Below are positions 26,190 through 37,463 of a stretch of DNA of 64,000 nucleotides, piece by piece. Both the position numbers and the translations under genes were made by a program. The stretch comes from Acanthopleura granulata (taxonomy: Eukaryota > Mollusca > Polyplacophora > Chitonida > Chitonidae): positions 7,002,598-7,066,597 of the forward strand of contig JABBOT010000016.1 of the NCBI GenBank assembly GCA_016165875.1, given 5' to 3'. A model generated the notes under the pieces. The model saw only the letters and a program-made list of their open reading frames with translations, ran no database searches and was not told the origin of the DNA. Within the stretch, counting starts at the first letter, position 1; the number at the start of each line of letters is the position of its first letter.

Positions 26190-26536
26190 GCCTCAGCTGA
26201 CGAATCACGGCACGAAAATTATGAACCTTTTCAGATTTTCTTTGTTTTTTCTCTTCAACTATTATGCAGAAAAGACATCTACACTGCCACTGACGAGGCG
26301 AGAATCTGTCACAACAACAGCTGAATCTTCTAGTACCATTTTGCCGACTGTAAACTCTGGGCAAGGAAAGATTCATCCAGGAATACAAGAAGACCGTGTT
26401 CATTAGGGTGCTCATAAAGCAAATTGACTGATGCTTCAAATCATCTTCCTTTTCTTTACACCTCAAGATCCCTAGTCGAAAAATTAAATAAGGCAGCAGC
26501 CTATATGCCGCCGGGAAATTGCCAAACTTATTGAAG
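26190..26536 (+). other. Possible non-coding first exon of the membrane-protein gene
   Basis: Downstream of the kappaB/CRE pair, TTGAAG|gtaaag at 26531-26542 is a good 5' splice site. No frame stays open into it, so it would be 5' UTR spliced to the acceptor at 27949. A 61-codon frame from ATG 26221 starting MNLFRFSLFFLFNYYA is signal-like but has no clean splice exit. The start boundary is a guess. Confidence 0.25.
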
Positions 26537-26870
26537 GTAAAGTTCTTAAATCATTTTCTTACCGAACAAACCATTACATATTGTCTTTGAAGTTTATGAT
26601 ATGCTTTGACGTTCTGTGAAGCTTTAGAACTTAATTATTGCGGACAAGTGTTTTGTTTTATGTCTATAAGTATTCCGTCCAAAAAATCTTCGGTTAAATC
26701 CGTTACATGTATTTGAGCGTTGACGGAATGCCTTTCCGTTGATTTAACGGATTAGTCTTTTTCTGATGACGATTAATTCCCTATCAGGAACGGAATAATT
26801 CCTTACCAGGAATGTATTTATCTATTAGATCAACGAAAATGCAATCCTGTTTTTACTAAGGTGAAGATAA

Positions 26871-26906
26871 TATAATGGATAATATAATGGATAATAGATA
26901 ACAAGA
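26871..26906 (+). repeat. Short tandem repeat (ataatggataat)
   Basis: ataatataatggataatata repeats about 2.5 times in AT-rich intergenic or intronic DNA. Confidence 0.6.
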
Positions 26907-27249
26907 TTTTTTCGAGGGTTTATAATTAAAAGTTACAAATTTACATGTATAAATATGTCACTTTCCATGTTTTTTCGGACTATACGGGCCTTCGGCTCAC
27001 AAACTGGTTTAACCTTAATGCATCACTTAACTGAGGATAAACCCATAAACCTAGTTGAAATCGAGTATGTGTGGCGATTCGGGTAGAACTCGTCGTTACG
27101 AACCATAGGTGAGGTATTGTGACGGTGTCGGTGTCGATGCTGGTGTCATTGTGTCTGGTTGCACTTTATAGGTTGTGTTGGAGATGATATATGGAAATGT
27201 CTATATGTTTTTTTGTTAGCATCCCATGAATTATTTTCCAGATCGGCGC

Positions 27250-27395
27250 TTGATTTATTTGTTTATTTATTTGATTGGTTATTATCATTATGGTGGAAGG
27301 AAAACGGGCAAAGCCTGGTGAAACCCACGGCCATCCGCAGGTTGCTGGCGGACCTTCCCACGTATGGCCGGAGAGGAAGCCAGCATGAGCTTTTG
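27250..27395 (-). mobile_element. SINE family A, reverse copy
   Basis: From tttatttgtttatttatttg through ttatcattatggtggaagga, ccatccgcaggttgctggcg and cgtatggccggagaggaagc, all read on the minus strand. Confidence 0.8.
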
Positions 27396-27949
27396 GGATG
27401 GTAGCATATGCTTTAATTATTTTATAAGCTATTGGTGTTTGGACTTATGTGGAATTGCTTACAGTTGATGGCTTCTCCTTTACATGGATACCGCTTTTGT
27501 GGGGAAACTGGTCCTTTAAGTTGTTATGGAAATGTGACTTGCTATTATCGACTTAGAACACCTCTTTAGGATGTGCCAGTGGTATACGAATGCCTGACTT
27601 CACATATAGATAATAGTGACCATCTGAAGTTTCGTGTGGTTTGGGGGTTTGTGGTGCATTGTGATTTATGTAGAGCGGGATGAAATATCTCATCTTCTCA
27701 TGAAATATGTTTGTTCGAAAGACGTTATAATTTTCTGACACCTCTTACTGACGAGTTATCCCAGGTTACCCATAACTTTTATGGGACAGTAGAACAGCTG
27801 CGTATTTTTGGGAATCGTATCCAAAATAACTTGCTTTTTAAAATTGTGAAGTCTCAAATGTTAAGCCAACCAGTTTATTTTAAAACTAAATTAATTATGC
27901 AGTTTATAAATACTGAATAAGTTAAATTTGTTTGATATTTCCTCTCCAG

Positions 27950-28104
27950 AGCCCGGTCCGACACCTGACACGTCGTCATCATCATCATCGTCATCACCAG
28001 ATAATGACGTCCACAATCGTTATGGGCGTGGTTGGTCCCTTGCTCCTCCTCCTTTTCTTCATTGTGGGACGATCCTGGTATTTGTCGCCCAATAGAGAAG
28101 CACA
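27950..28104 (+). CDS. Membrane-protein gene, exon with start and TM segment
   Basis: Acceptor cctctccag to 27949, donor gtgagt at 28105. Start ATG 28004. It encodes the transmembrane segment and ends with two bases of Gln34. Upstream in-frame codons read as an Arg/His-rich stretch. Confidence 0.65.
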
Positions 28105-29431
28105 GTGAGTTGTAGACATATTTCCTATACACAAAGTTACAAAGTGGAAAATTTATGTCTTGCGTTTTAAATTTCTTGGATTCTCTGTCAAACAAATGCA
28201 GATGTACTTGCTTCAGTGGTCTGTGCTATGTGGAAGACAGTAACTCTGTCGGTAGCTCTGTCAAGCATGCTAAGAGAACATCCGTTTAATAAAACTCTAG
28301 AATGCAGGTCATTTTTGTTTTCAGGAGAGATTTTGAAACATGTGGACATGAAACAGATCCGAGGCAGTATATCCATTGTGAAATAGGTAAAGATAGCGAG
28401 TTTTCTTTTAATAGCAGTCTTTATGTTGATGATGAATTCAAGTTTCATCATGCGTCATTAGTCGCCAGACGTTAAATTGTTATGATAAAAAATATGCTCT
28501 GTGTCTACAAACGTTGCATATGTTTTCCAGGAGTTTGTTCAGATGGTGGGATTAATTTCCAGGGTAAATCGTTAGTCGGGTCCAAGCTGTTTAGCATGCT
28601 GTTTTTTTTTTTTTATTACGGCTTTTGTTTTGATTTATACTCAGTACTAGGGTGCATCTTTGAGCACAAATGAAGTACATGTACAAATGTTACCAAGAGC
28701 AGAAAAGATCAAGGCTCAACCTTTGGGGCAAATAAAGCTCAAAGTCGTCAGGGTTATCTGTCTCTGATGACACAAGCTTCTTCTTCCCCTGGTGGCCTCT
28801 TCCCTGCTGGAGTACCTGTGCCCACATTACCATTTTGCTGAATATGCAATTTCAAGGAAATAGCGCATGGATTTATAGCATGGACCAGAACCGTCATTAC
28901 TCTCAGAAAATAACCGTGATAGCATACATTTGTATATCCAGCATGTGCAGAGTTTGAAAAATTAACATTCAAATCTTGAAGGTGTGTGTTCAGTAAAATA
29001 GTAGGCATGGTGTTGTAGAAACGAGGTTAATTCTGTTTAAAAATGAACCTTGCGATTGTAGATTAGGTATGATCGATATTATTTTAAGACACTTATCAGG
29101 AAGTTATATTTTCTCAGGTCGAGCGATGTGGACAGACATGTACGGCCTATATGAGGCTCAAGAAGCTATGGACATGGTTAACATATTCATGTTGACGCAT
29201 CATCGACTCGGGGAACGGAAACTTCCGATCTACGCCGTCAAGGGACAGGAGCTCGCCAGCATCGAACGCGCATTTGGTCACCTCCACGCACAAAAGCAGC
29301 CATGGTTTACCATGGAGAAGATCGAGAAGGAAACTCACGACATGAAACAGGAAGCGTGGGAGAGACGGAAAGCAAAGCGACAGAAGAAAAAGGCGAAACA
29401 GGCCAAGCAAGAACGAGAGAAGGCGAAGTGA
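27950..29431 (+). CDS. Unrecognised single-pass membrane protein, ~169 aa, four coding exons
   Basis: I do not recognise this gene. Exons 27950-28104, 28325-28386, 28531-28563 and 29118-29431 have GT-AG borders and compatible phases. The start is taken as ATG 28004 (A at -3); upstream codons stay open to the acceptor (Arg/His-rich), so the true start could be earlier. Visible features are a hydrophobic segment at residues 5-22 (IVMGVVGPLLLLLFFIVG), three cysteines at 40, 52 and 57 in the following loop, and a mixed region with WTDMYGLYEAQEAMDMVN. The last ~30 residues are very basic (ERRKAKRQKKKAKQ). The frame stops at TGA 29429-29431, yet the same frame stays coding-like to a TAA at 29777-29779 with one TAG between. 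Orientation in the membrane and function are unknown. Confidence 0.7.
28325..28386 (+). CDS. Membrane-protein gene, exon 2
   Basis: Acceptor gttttcag to 28324, donor gtaaag at 28387. Encodes RDFETCGHETDPRQYIHCEI, with phase 2 in and phase 1 out. It is closed by a stop in the other phase, which supports the model. Confidence 0.65.
28531..28563 (+). CDS. Membrane-protein gene, 33-bp microexon
   Basis: Acceptor gttttccag to 28530, donor gtaaat at 28564. Encodes GVCSDGGINFQ and one base of the next Gly. Phases fit both neighbours exactly; skipping it would keep the frame. Confidence 0.55.
28754..28845 (+). pseudogene. Degenerate partial copy of the last exon, in intron 3
   Basis: gttatctg..tctgat.., ttcttcccctggtggcctct, tccctgctggagtacctgtg and ccattttgctga align by eye with 29640-29735 (gttatctgctcttgat, cctcctggtgatctcctcg, ccgctggaga, accattttgcctga). 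The aligned frame is shifted by an indel. Similarity is moderate, so homology is an inference. Confidence 0.4.
29118..29431 (+). CDS. Membrane-protein gene, terminal coding exon
   Basis: Acceptor tttctcag to 29117. Encodes GRAMWTDMYGLYEAQEAMDM, then a region with ERKLPIYAVKGQELASIERA, and the basic tail, then TGA at 29429-29431. GC content is clearly above the flanks. The minus-strand frame opposite is a shadow. Confidence 0.7.
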
Positions 29432-29779
29432 CAGAAACAAATGGCTGACAGTTCGGGCAGAGATGATAACAGCTCGGTAAAACCCGCCACTCAAGCCTCA
29501 GAGGTAATCCTCGTTAACAGGGTGGACGGCGGCAGTGATATCGTGATGGAAAAGAAAGAGTTCCCAAAATCTCTACAGAATGAAGTTCCTGTACCACCTG
29601 ACGGTCACGGAGATGATGTTGTCGACAAATAGCCCTATGAGTTATCTGCTCTTGATAAACCAGGGGCTCCTCCTGGTGATCTCCTCGCCGCTGGAGAAAC
29701 ATCTCTGCCTGTGGCAACCACCATTTTGCCTGATGGAGGAGAAGAACAGGATTTGTTTGCCCCTAAGCATGTAGTGTAA
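29432..29779 (+). other. In-frame continuation past TGA and TAG to TAA
   Basis: Directly in phase with the exon: 66 codons to TAG 29630-29632, then 48 codons to TAA 29777-29779. Composition is protein-like and acidic/Pro-rich (VPVPPDGHGDDVVDK, then KPGAPPGDLLAAGET, ILPDGGEEQD). It is either 3' UTR that was recently coding, or coding by readthrough or allele. Confidence 0.55.
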
Positions 29780-30089
29780 ATGACTTCAGATTTATCGTGA
29801 ATACTTCAGGTTTTCAATAACACACAATTTCTATCACCACATTTGTTTTTGCTTAGCTTTGCTTTCAGTTCAGAATATTAACCTGATACATGTATTTTTA
29901 TCCCACATTTATGCTGTTGTAAACACATATCATGCAAACATATTCCTTTCAATTGAATCACCTTTGTTCGTGCACTATCCCTTACGTCATTAATTTACTG
30001 ATAAATAACTTAACTCAGACACACTCGACTTTGACAACATCTTTCACATACGCCTTTCGTCAGCCATGTTATATTGTACAGGTTACTAA

Positions 30090-30095
30090 AATAAA
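30090..30095 (+). other. Candidate polyadenylation signal, membrane-protein gene
   Basis: AATAAA about 310 bp after the TAA at 29777. No earlier canonical hexamer was noticed after the stop codons. Confidence 0.4.
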
Positions 30096-30599
30096 CTAAA
30101 TTCAAACGATAATGAATTGTTACTCTTCGTTTTGATAGTTCGCTTTATGACCAGCGCATTCCTCTGCTAGCACATGCACCTTCCGCGGGGCTGCACCATC
30201 TTAAGGGACGTGAACTAAAACAGTAACAAAACGTTTAATAAATGTAACGTTCATAAAGTGATAAAGTGATTTAATGAACTGCCTATTGATGTTTATTTCA
30301 TAGGTGGTATGTAATGCTATTGTCTGGTTTTCCAGATGACGCGGAAAACGGAAGAGGAGAGCCTGGGACACCAATGTTCATCGTCACGTCAACTTTTTTC
30401 TTTGTATTGAACAACAGGAGAAATACCAAAGTTTAGTATTAGAACAATTATGAGGTCATCAAAAATGAAAGAGGAATTCTGTTTTCGACGAGTCAGTTTT
30501 CATGGCGGGGATGACAGACAATATATATATATAATTATGTACATGTATATGTATTTGAATATGTCGATAACTTACTGGGCTTTGGATTTCGTGCATTTA

Positions 30600-30832
30600 A
30601 ATTTATTTATTTGTTTATTTGATCTGTGGTTTAGGCCGTACTCAAGAATATTTCACTGATACGATGTCGGCCAGCATTATGGTGGGAGGAACCCGGGCAG
30701 ACCTTCCCACGTGCGGCCGTAGAGGAAGCCAGCATGAGCTGGACTTGAACTCACAACCACCGGATTGGTGGGAGGTTACTAGATCATTGCGCCGCGTTAG
30801 CGCGCTCACCGACTGAGCCACTGAGGCCCCCG
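30600..30832 (-). mobile_element. SINE family A, nearly full length, reverse
   Basis: Tail atttatttatttgtttattt, centre and tRNA head cgttagcgcgctcaccgact then gagccactgaggcccc, all on the minus strand. Confidence 0.85.
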
Positions 30833-32890
30833 CCGTGCATTTAAAAGCGCTTCGTATATATTCTGTTGGAAATCCGACTTCCGCTTCTTAGACTAGAAAA
30901 CCATGTATATGTTATCTAGTGTAAAATGTTGTGTTATAGATACTCTCTCACTGGTCGTGTGGAGGATTTCATATTAAAACCAATTATTAATTAGCAGAGG
31001 TTATTTTTTGCCAACTCCATGCAGGGTCAAACTCTTAAAACGTCTCACAAAAATTTCCAAGGCTGTATTGGCCAAATTGCGCGCAAGAATTCATCTTGCA
31101 AAACCTCGTTCGCAAATTTCCGCCTGATTTAGCTGGTGCACAGGCAGCACACCTTTACGGTGACAACACAAAATTGTGCCAAAATTTAAATAAAAATTCC
31201 GCTTGTGAACAAATACACTGAAAAGGGGCGCTTTCCCCTTTGTGCTAAAGAAAACATTTTCACTCGTGTAACCAGGCATTTAAAAAACCATTAAAAGAAA
31301 TAATTTCTTCGCTTAATGCCTATAGCTTATACATTCGTGTCCGCGACTCGCTGTGAAACCCAGTGCAAACTTTTTTTATAATTGACAATTCCAGATTTTA
31401 TGTCCAGGTACAGTCCTGACTTCAAAGGCTCCACAAAGTCCTTGAAAAGGCTCAACATAATGCTCATGGTGCGTACGAAAGGTACACAGTGAAACTGCAA
31501 GCAAGCAGAAGCCTCCAAGAATGTGTGGTTTCTATTGAACAGTCAGTTTATATAACTTCACACGTACTTGTTACATTAAGCTTCGACAAATAGTAGAACG
31601 GGCTGACAGGGATTGAATTCGGGTGAGATTTTGAGTCATACCCATGTTAGAATTGTACGTGCATGTTACATGTATAGTTATGGAAAATGGGTCTGCTAGT
31701 GTTGCCCAGTGTTCATGGATGTAGAATTGATGAGTTCAGGCACCAAATCCGACAAACACTATTCATGTCAAAACATTAAAACAATTAAAATTCATGAAAA
31801 TAAGTTTTGCTATAAACTTGGACTCGGTCTTCCAGCTTCATAATAGTTAAGTTTTTTACATCTACTTTCTTACGCCTCTGTTCATAAGAACGGGAGGTAA
31901 ATGCAAAATTTAATTTCATTCAAAACGAAAAGTGCATGTATTTGTCAACTCTTCTACGTCTGTACTCACGGTTGTGACTTTGCTATACGATGCATTGGAG
32001 CAAAAGAAACAGTGCACACAATTTAATATTGAAAGCTCTTTTTTCCGGAAGACAACATCTACAGCGTAGCTATGGCAACGGTTGATTCTCTAAAGCTGAA
32101 AAGACTTCTTTTCCAAAAGACAACATCTACTAATCTACAACATCTTATCTAATGCAGGAAAGGCTTGTTTTTCTACAGCTGGAATATACCCTCTACTGCG
32201 GGATAGTTGTTTTACACAAGCTCCTTCTAATGCTGAAAAGTTCTGTTTTACAAAAGCTAGTATATAGACTCTGAAAACGAAAACTAATGTTTTTCAAAGC
32301 CTAGTTGTGATTTCCTAAAGCTAGATGTAGGCTAATATGGCTACAGGAGTTTTTCTCAAATAGCCAGCATGTGTGACTGTAATGCTAAAAATGTTGTTTT
32401 TTTCCAAAAGCATTCTAATGATGAAAAGTTTGTTTTTTTATCAAAAGGTATTACGTGCACTACAAAGTGGAAAAAACTGTATGTGATTTCTGGGGAACCG
32501 TGGGTATTATGGCGGTTTGTCCAAACTCGTGGTTATCTACATATTAAGGTCTACCACACGCAGAAAAAGGCTACTTCACAGCTGTCCAAAACAAGTAGAG
32601 ATTATGTACTACAGTATATAAAATTAAAAAGGAGGATAGACAAGAGAGTTCGTCACTCTCCGATGTCATGTGTCACTCTATCATAAGGGTCAAGATTTCA
32701 TCATCTGTCCTGGGAGCCAATACTATTGCTTTACTTTCCTCTTAAATTACGTAGCTTTATGCTGCCGTAACGTACATCATAAACGTATTAAATAAGAGAA
32801 CAAAAATGTTGCAGATCACCTTCATCTGTGTGCAAAAAATCAGATAAAACGGAAATACAGTTAAATGTTGAAAGTTTTGTTTTACATTCT
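30833..32890. other. Intergenic or intronic, no gene seen
   Basis: A 105-codon + strand frame at 32369-32686 has no splice or homology support. 'aaaagacaacatctac' recurs near 32050 and 32115. Nothing else stands out. Confidence 0.4.
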
Positions 32891-32893
32891 GTG

Positions 32894-33112
32894 GAGTATG
32901 GAAGGCGTGAAAGGACATCTCGCTACCTCGACCTTTCTAATACATGCCGGGCTGGAGAAGGGAGAGAGCGAAATAACGATGCGGGGTGTCGAAGTAGCAG
33001 AATCGATACTTTGTTAAGTCGCAGCCTCTCTCTCTCGACCCGTATCAGAAAGGTCAAGGTAGTGAGATAGCGATATAGGGAGATGGCCTCTATCGGCTTC
33101 CATAGTAGAGGA
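32894..33112. repeat. Imperfect foldback (inverted repeat) element
   Basis: Core arms 32917-32943 (atctcgctacctcgaccttt then ctaatac) and 33042-33068 pair at 24 of 27 positions. The stem resumes inwards with gggagagag/ctctctctc. Outwards, tatggaag (about 32898) pairs with cttccata (about 33099). The loop is about 98 bp. Confidence 0.75.
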
Positions 33113-33755
33113 GTCAGTATCAATAAAAAAACATCCATTCTCTTCACTCGTGTTCTGGTTTCGCATGGACGGCACCCCCATTTCTTCTGCTCTAGAGCCT
33201 TACTATATCAAAGAGCTAGCTATATATCATTTTCGATAGAGAATAATTGATTTTTCCCAGGGGTAGAGGGTGGAATATGCAATATATACTACGCATGCAA
33301 GCACGAAAGGGAACATGTATCGGGCCATCTTTGATCTTGCCGACAGAAGAAAGTCATAGCCTGACAGGTGTATATTATGTGTATACTGACCCGAGCTGCT
33401 CATTGGTGTTTAAAAACCCATATTAACCTGCTGATAAAAAGTGTTTTTGTCTGATGAACGACTGAGTCTGTGCCGCCAATACCGCTTGGTTTGTTTAGAC
33501 GGACACTGTAGACGTCCGTCATGAACTTCTCGCTGACAGATAAAGTCAAATCATGCGGAATAATGTGCCGTACATAGCTCTGTATATACAGGTAAATATA
33601 CGCTCCACGTATAGAGAATGCTCTTCTATATACATGTATATAACTGCCACAATTTAGCATCAACCATATACGCGATGTCCCCAAAAATGTAGACAGCGCT
33701 CAAATACTGATGTATTTCAATTTCCACATGTATTGCAAGTTTGAGTGTAGTGGCA

Positions 33756-33846
33756 GGGGGTCTCCGTGGCTCAGTTGGTATCGTATAAGTGAAATATTCT
33801 TCAGTACGGCGGAACACACCAATCAAATAAATAAATAAATAAATAT
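33756..33846 (+). mobile_element. SINE family A, internal-deletion copy
   Basis: The tRNA-like start (ggtctccgtggctcagttgg) is joined directly to tcgtataagtgaaatattct and the aaataaataaataaata tail. The whole centre is lost. Confidence 0.8.
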
Positions 33847-33895
33847 ATAGCGGCGAGTAAATGTAACGACCTAAAACACGTCAGACAAGTCATCA

Positions 33896-33921
33896 CTCAA
33901 TCAATCAATCAATCAATCAAT
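33896..33921 (+). repeat. (AATC)n microsatellite
   Basis: About six tandem tcaa units (caatcaatcaatcaatcaat). Confidence 0.8.
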
Positions 33922-35690
33922 GTATCAATCGATTAGGAGGTTGTGTGAAGCTTGCAGCGAATATAAAAGACTGCAACGCCGCAAGTAAATCCAGAGCACC
34001 AACGCCAGTGTGAGGTGGCAACACGTAAACGGTAAAGTCCGGCGTGTTGTCAATTTACGTGTTTTACTGTTGCTTTTTTCTTTCCCTAGTACCATGGGTA
34101 GTACAATGCAGGCTCTCTGAATGACTCATTTTTTGTCTTTTACGGGACATTGCCACAGCTTAGGGGAGTCACTGAAGGCATTTTAGTTGCCTTATTCTCT
34201 CAGTGCATGATGCAATCTGCATGATATATTCAGCACCTTTAATGAAACAACATCTTCCGATTTCATTCACACAATCCGCAACATTTAAATTCTTAAAAGT
34301 TTACGTTCAGCTAAATAGCCTTATTGACAATATTTGCAGTTCAAACACAAAATGCAGACAGTCCTTGACTTGACTGTGTTTCTCTTTTTCTTACGCATTT
34401 TTGATACTCATTTCCATAAAAAACCAATTAGTGGTAAGAAATTTTCGATTGGCTAAATGATAATGTGTTTAAATCGACTGAACATCATCCATCAAAGCAG
34501 GCCATGTACAAAGTGATGAGTTACACTTGTAGCTTTTATGATGTTTTAAAAGTCAGAATTGAGGCAATATCGCGATGTTTTTCAAGATTACCGTGGAATT
34601 CGCCGCCGCCGTGTTGGCATGAGACAAGGCGCGTTTCTATCTCCAACCTTGTTTGACTTTTATCCGGGAGTCAGATTTTTATCGAACGTGAATCAAACAA
34701 AATAAAATGCAGCGATGCACCAACTATCCATGATGAATAGCCCGAGGTGATCGAAGGGCGAGAAAAAGGGGTTAGGGGTCAATTAAAGTGGAAGACAGCT
34801 GATGTTACTGTATTCTTGTATGAAAAACAAATGGCCAACAACCTTTCGCATGTAAAAATGCTTTGGCCTTCAAGCTATAATTCAATATTTTCGCCACTCA
34901 GTGCATAGTTCAGTATACATAATTGATCGCATATTTAAAACACACGTCATTTTTTTTTATTTTTCACAAATGCAGCCTATCTTTTTAGCTTAAAATAATT
35001 TCTGAAGTTTTGCACATCGAGATTTCCTCCATCTACTTGGATGTTATGCCTGAGCAAGGTAGCGCCACGGGGCATTTTTTTTCACGTGACCGTATTTAAC
35101 AGCGGACTTTTGACGTCTTCATTGGATCGATGATTTATTGAACTGATTCACAAGATATCCATTACAAGCTCTGAGAGTGTCTTAAGTAGCGACTTATCAT
35201 CTCTTTAGAGATCTTTAATGGCCGGCTTGTTTGATACTTTCGCCCACAGGTAAAATAAGGGAAGGCGGTGCTTAGATTCCCCGGAAGCGATTTAAAAACA
35301 CGTATATTTCAGGCATTAGCTTCCACTTATCATGTATTTTCCTTTAAAATATACTGATGAAATTCAAACTTTTGTCAAAACTGATGGCATGGCTATAAGA
35401 TGGAAAATAAACGTTGCTTTGTTGGGGAGAGACAGTAATATACATTATAAAGGAGAAAATTCTGTTCGCGAGTAAATAAGTAAATATTCATGTCGCAGAA
35501 CGGTACATTGTGAAAACTGTGAAACCATCTGTCAGGTTTGCAAATGTACATTTCATAACAAAATAGACATCTGTGTATGTCTGTTGGACGGACTACATGA
35601 TATAAAAGACTACAGCCATAGAGAATAAAAACAGAGCATCGACAACAGTGTGATTATAGCTGATCACGTAAATGCCTAAATATTAACTCT
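33922..35690. other. No gene seen
   Basis: AT-rich DNA without any repeat family or exon that I recognise. Confidence 0.4.
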
Positions 35691-35691
35691 T

Positions 35692-35886
35692 AAGCCTCCC
35701 ACGGATGTGGTCGCTGTGACTTCAAGTCCAGCTCATTCTGGCTTCCTCTCCGGTCATGGGTTTCCCCCCGCTCTGCCCGGTTTCCTCCCACCATAATGGT
35801 GGCCGGCGTCGTAGTGAAAATATTGTGAATAAAGTGAAATACTGTTGAGTACGGCGTAAAACATCAATCAAATAAATAAATTAATT
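35692..35886 (+). mobile_element. SINE family A, forward copy
   Basis: aagcctcccacggatgtggt, gacttcaagtcc, tttcctcccaccataatggt and the caaataaataaattaat tail; the first part of the head is missing. A short local duplication (gtgaaaatattgtgaataaagtgaaatact) lies before the tail. Confidence 0.8.
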
Positions 35887-36989
35887 AACACTTACAGGCC
35901 CCCTATAGGTCCATGCCTTAGGCAGCATTTGGTCCAAGAAGAGCAGTGGTGTTAAACTCAGTTTATTAGACGCGGAATCACCCAGAATGCCGTGTAGTTA
36001 TTCAAGACAAAGGAAACTCCATAAAAGGACTTTACTCCCGTGAGCGGAAGTACATGTATACAAAATGGCCACAACCAGTTATTTCATCATATACTATGGT
36101 CACAGTATTCATACTGTTATTGTCATTGAATGTATTTAAATAATGCGAGATATATACAAATTCATATCTGTTTTCCATGTGGGTTTTTTTTTTCAGTTAC
36201 TACTAATTATTATCAGCAGCATTATTACTTTCATCACTGGATGTTAATCATCTAACCTTTTTTCTAAAACATGTTAAATATTCTAAAATATTGTGTGACA
36301 AACATTTATTTGAATACATACGCATTGCAAAGAGTTTAAGAAAGTTCACATAGCTAAACTCAATGATGGACCCCTGAAATTAGCATCTTTGTGTGTGAAA
36401 TTTATTGCCCCTGGATTGCATGTAACTTACTCATTACCACAATTTATCGGAATATACCATAAATGTTGGATATTATCAGGCGGCCCCCAGTGCCGACATG
36501 TTTTAGTGCTGCTCCACTGAAACCCCATGCAGAGACATCAGATGTCATGCACATTACAATGACACTATAACGGACCCCTGACAACCCTCGCCATGTACAA
36601 CAAGTACGTAGTGAGCAATCGCCAAAGAACAACTCAAGGGCTCAAGAGTTTGGGGAAACTTTTGTTTAGAAATGTTCTTAAAAAGCAAAAAAAAAAAAAA
36701 ACTTCACCTGCTTTGTTATCGGAGTAGACACAGAACCTTGTCAACGGTGTGTAGCTGGTTTGGTATAGTTTACTGCTACTTGTCAAAATATTGTAATATC
36801 AAAGGTAACGTTATAGACCTTCTCACCCGTTAGAGACCCAGCCATGCAGTTTATAAGTTTACCTTCAATTCAGTGTAGCGTGGTCAACGCACGCAGGTTC
36901 GGGGGGGGTGGGGGCATCCTCTTGCCCTCTGGTCCATTTTCATTGTCTATCGAATGTGATGATTTCACATGCAGAATTTTAGTCATTCT

Positions 36990-37235
36990 TAACCATCTGA
37001 TAAATTGAAATTTACATCAGAGTATTATTTACCTAATTTGGTTCAAGCCATGGTGCTGGAGGCTGAGGAGGGGCGTGTAAGCTGTTACTATTTAAGCGTT
37101 TAAATGGACAGTTACTATAAATGTATACATGTGACAAGAGGCCGGATTTCACCAGCTGCGCTTGACCATTTGACGGCTAACGCATGCACTGTCGTCGCTG
37201 CTCTGGTTTTACCCTCTGTATATGACATAGTTTTG
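36990..37235 (+). repeat. Dispersed repeat R200, copy 1
   Basis: Shared blocks of this family: a 'gccatggtgct' lead, gtgtaagttgctacttctta, acagttagaataaaacc..aactgaggtaaa, ccggatttcaccggttacgt, gaccattt, tcacactgtcgtcgctgctc and tggttttactct..gctgtag. Here they run from ttcaagccatggtgctggag to ctgctctggttttaccctct. Confidence 0.75.
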
Positions 37236-37463
37236 CATATTTGTCTTCTTGTACCTAGTGTTTATGAGAATTTCAAGACGTTTTCACGCCTGTCAATATA
37301 ATTCTGATCACCCAACACCAAACTCGTGCAGAGGCCTATACAACACGCTGACAGAATAGGTGGTTTTAGTTTTGAACGTTCCAGTCGTATGACTTCACTT
37401 GAAATCCTAGACAAGCGATATAACTCTCTTCATGTTCCTAAACTTCAAAGGATTCATTTCAAA

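Noticed and set aside
29147..29494. 115-codon minus-strand frame
   Set aside because: Shadow of the + strand terminal exon; Leu/Phe-rich only because the other strand is Lys/Glu-rich.
32369..32686. 105-codon + strand frame
   Set aside because: No splice context, AT-rich, Lys-rich by composition and no recognisable motif.
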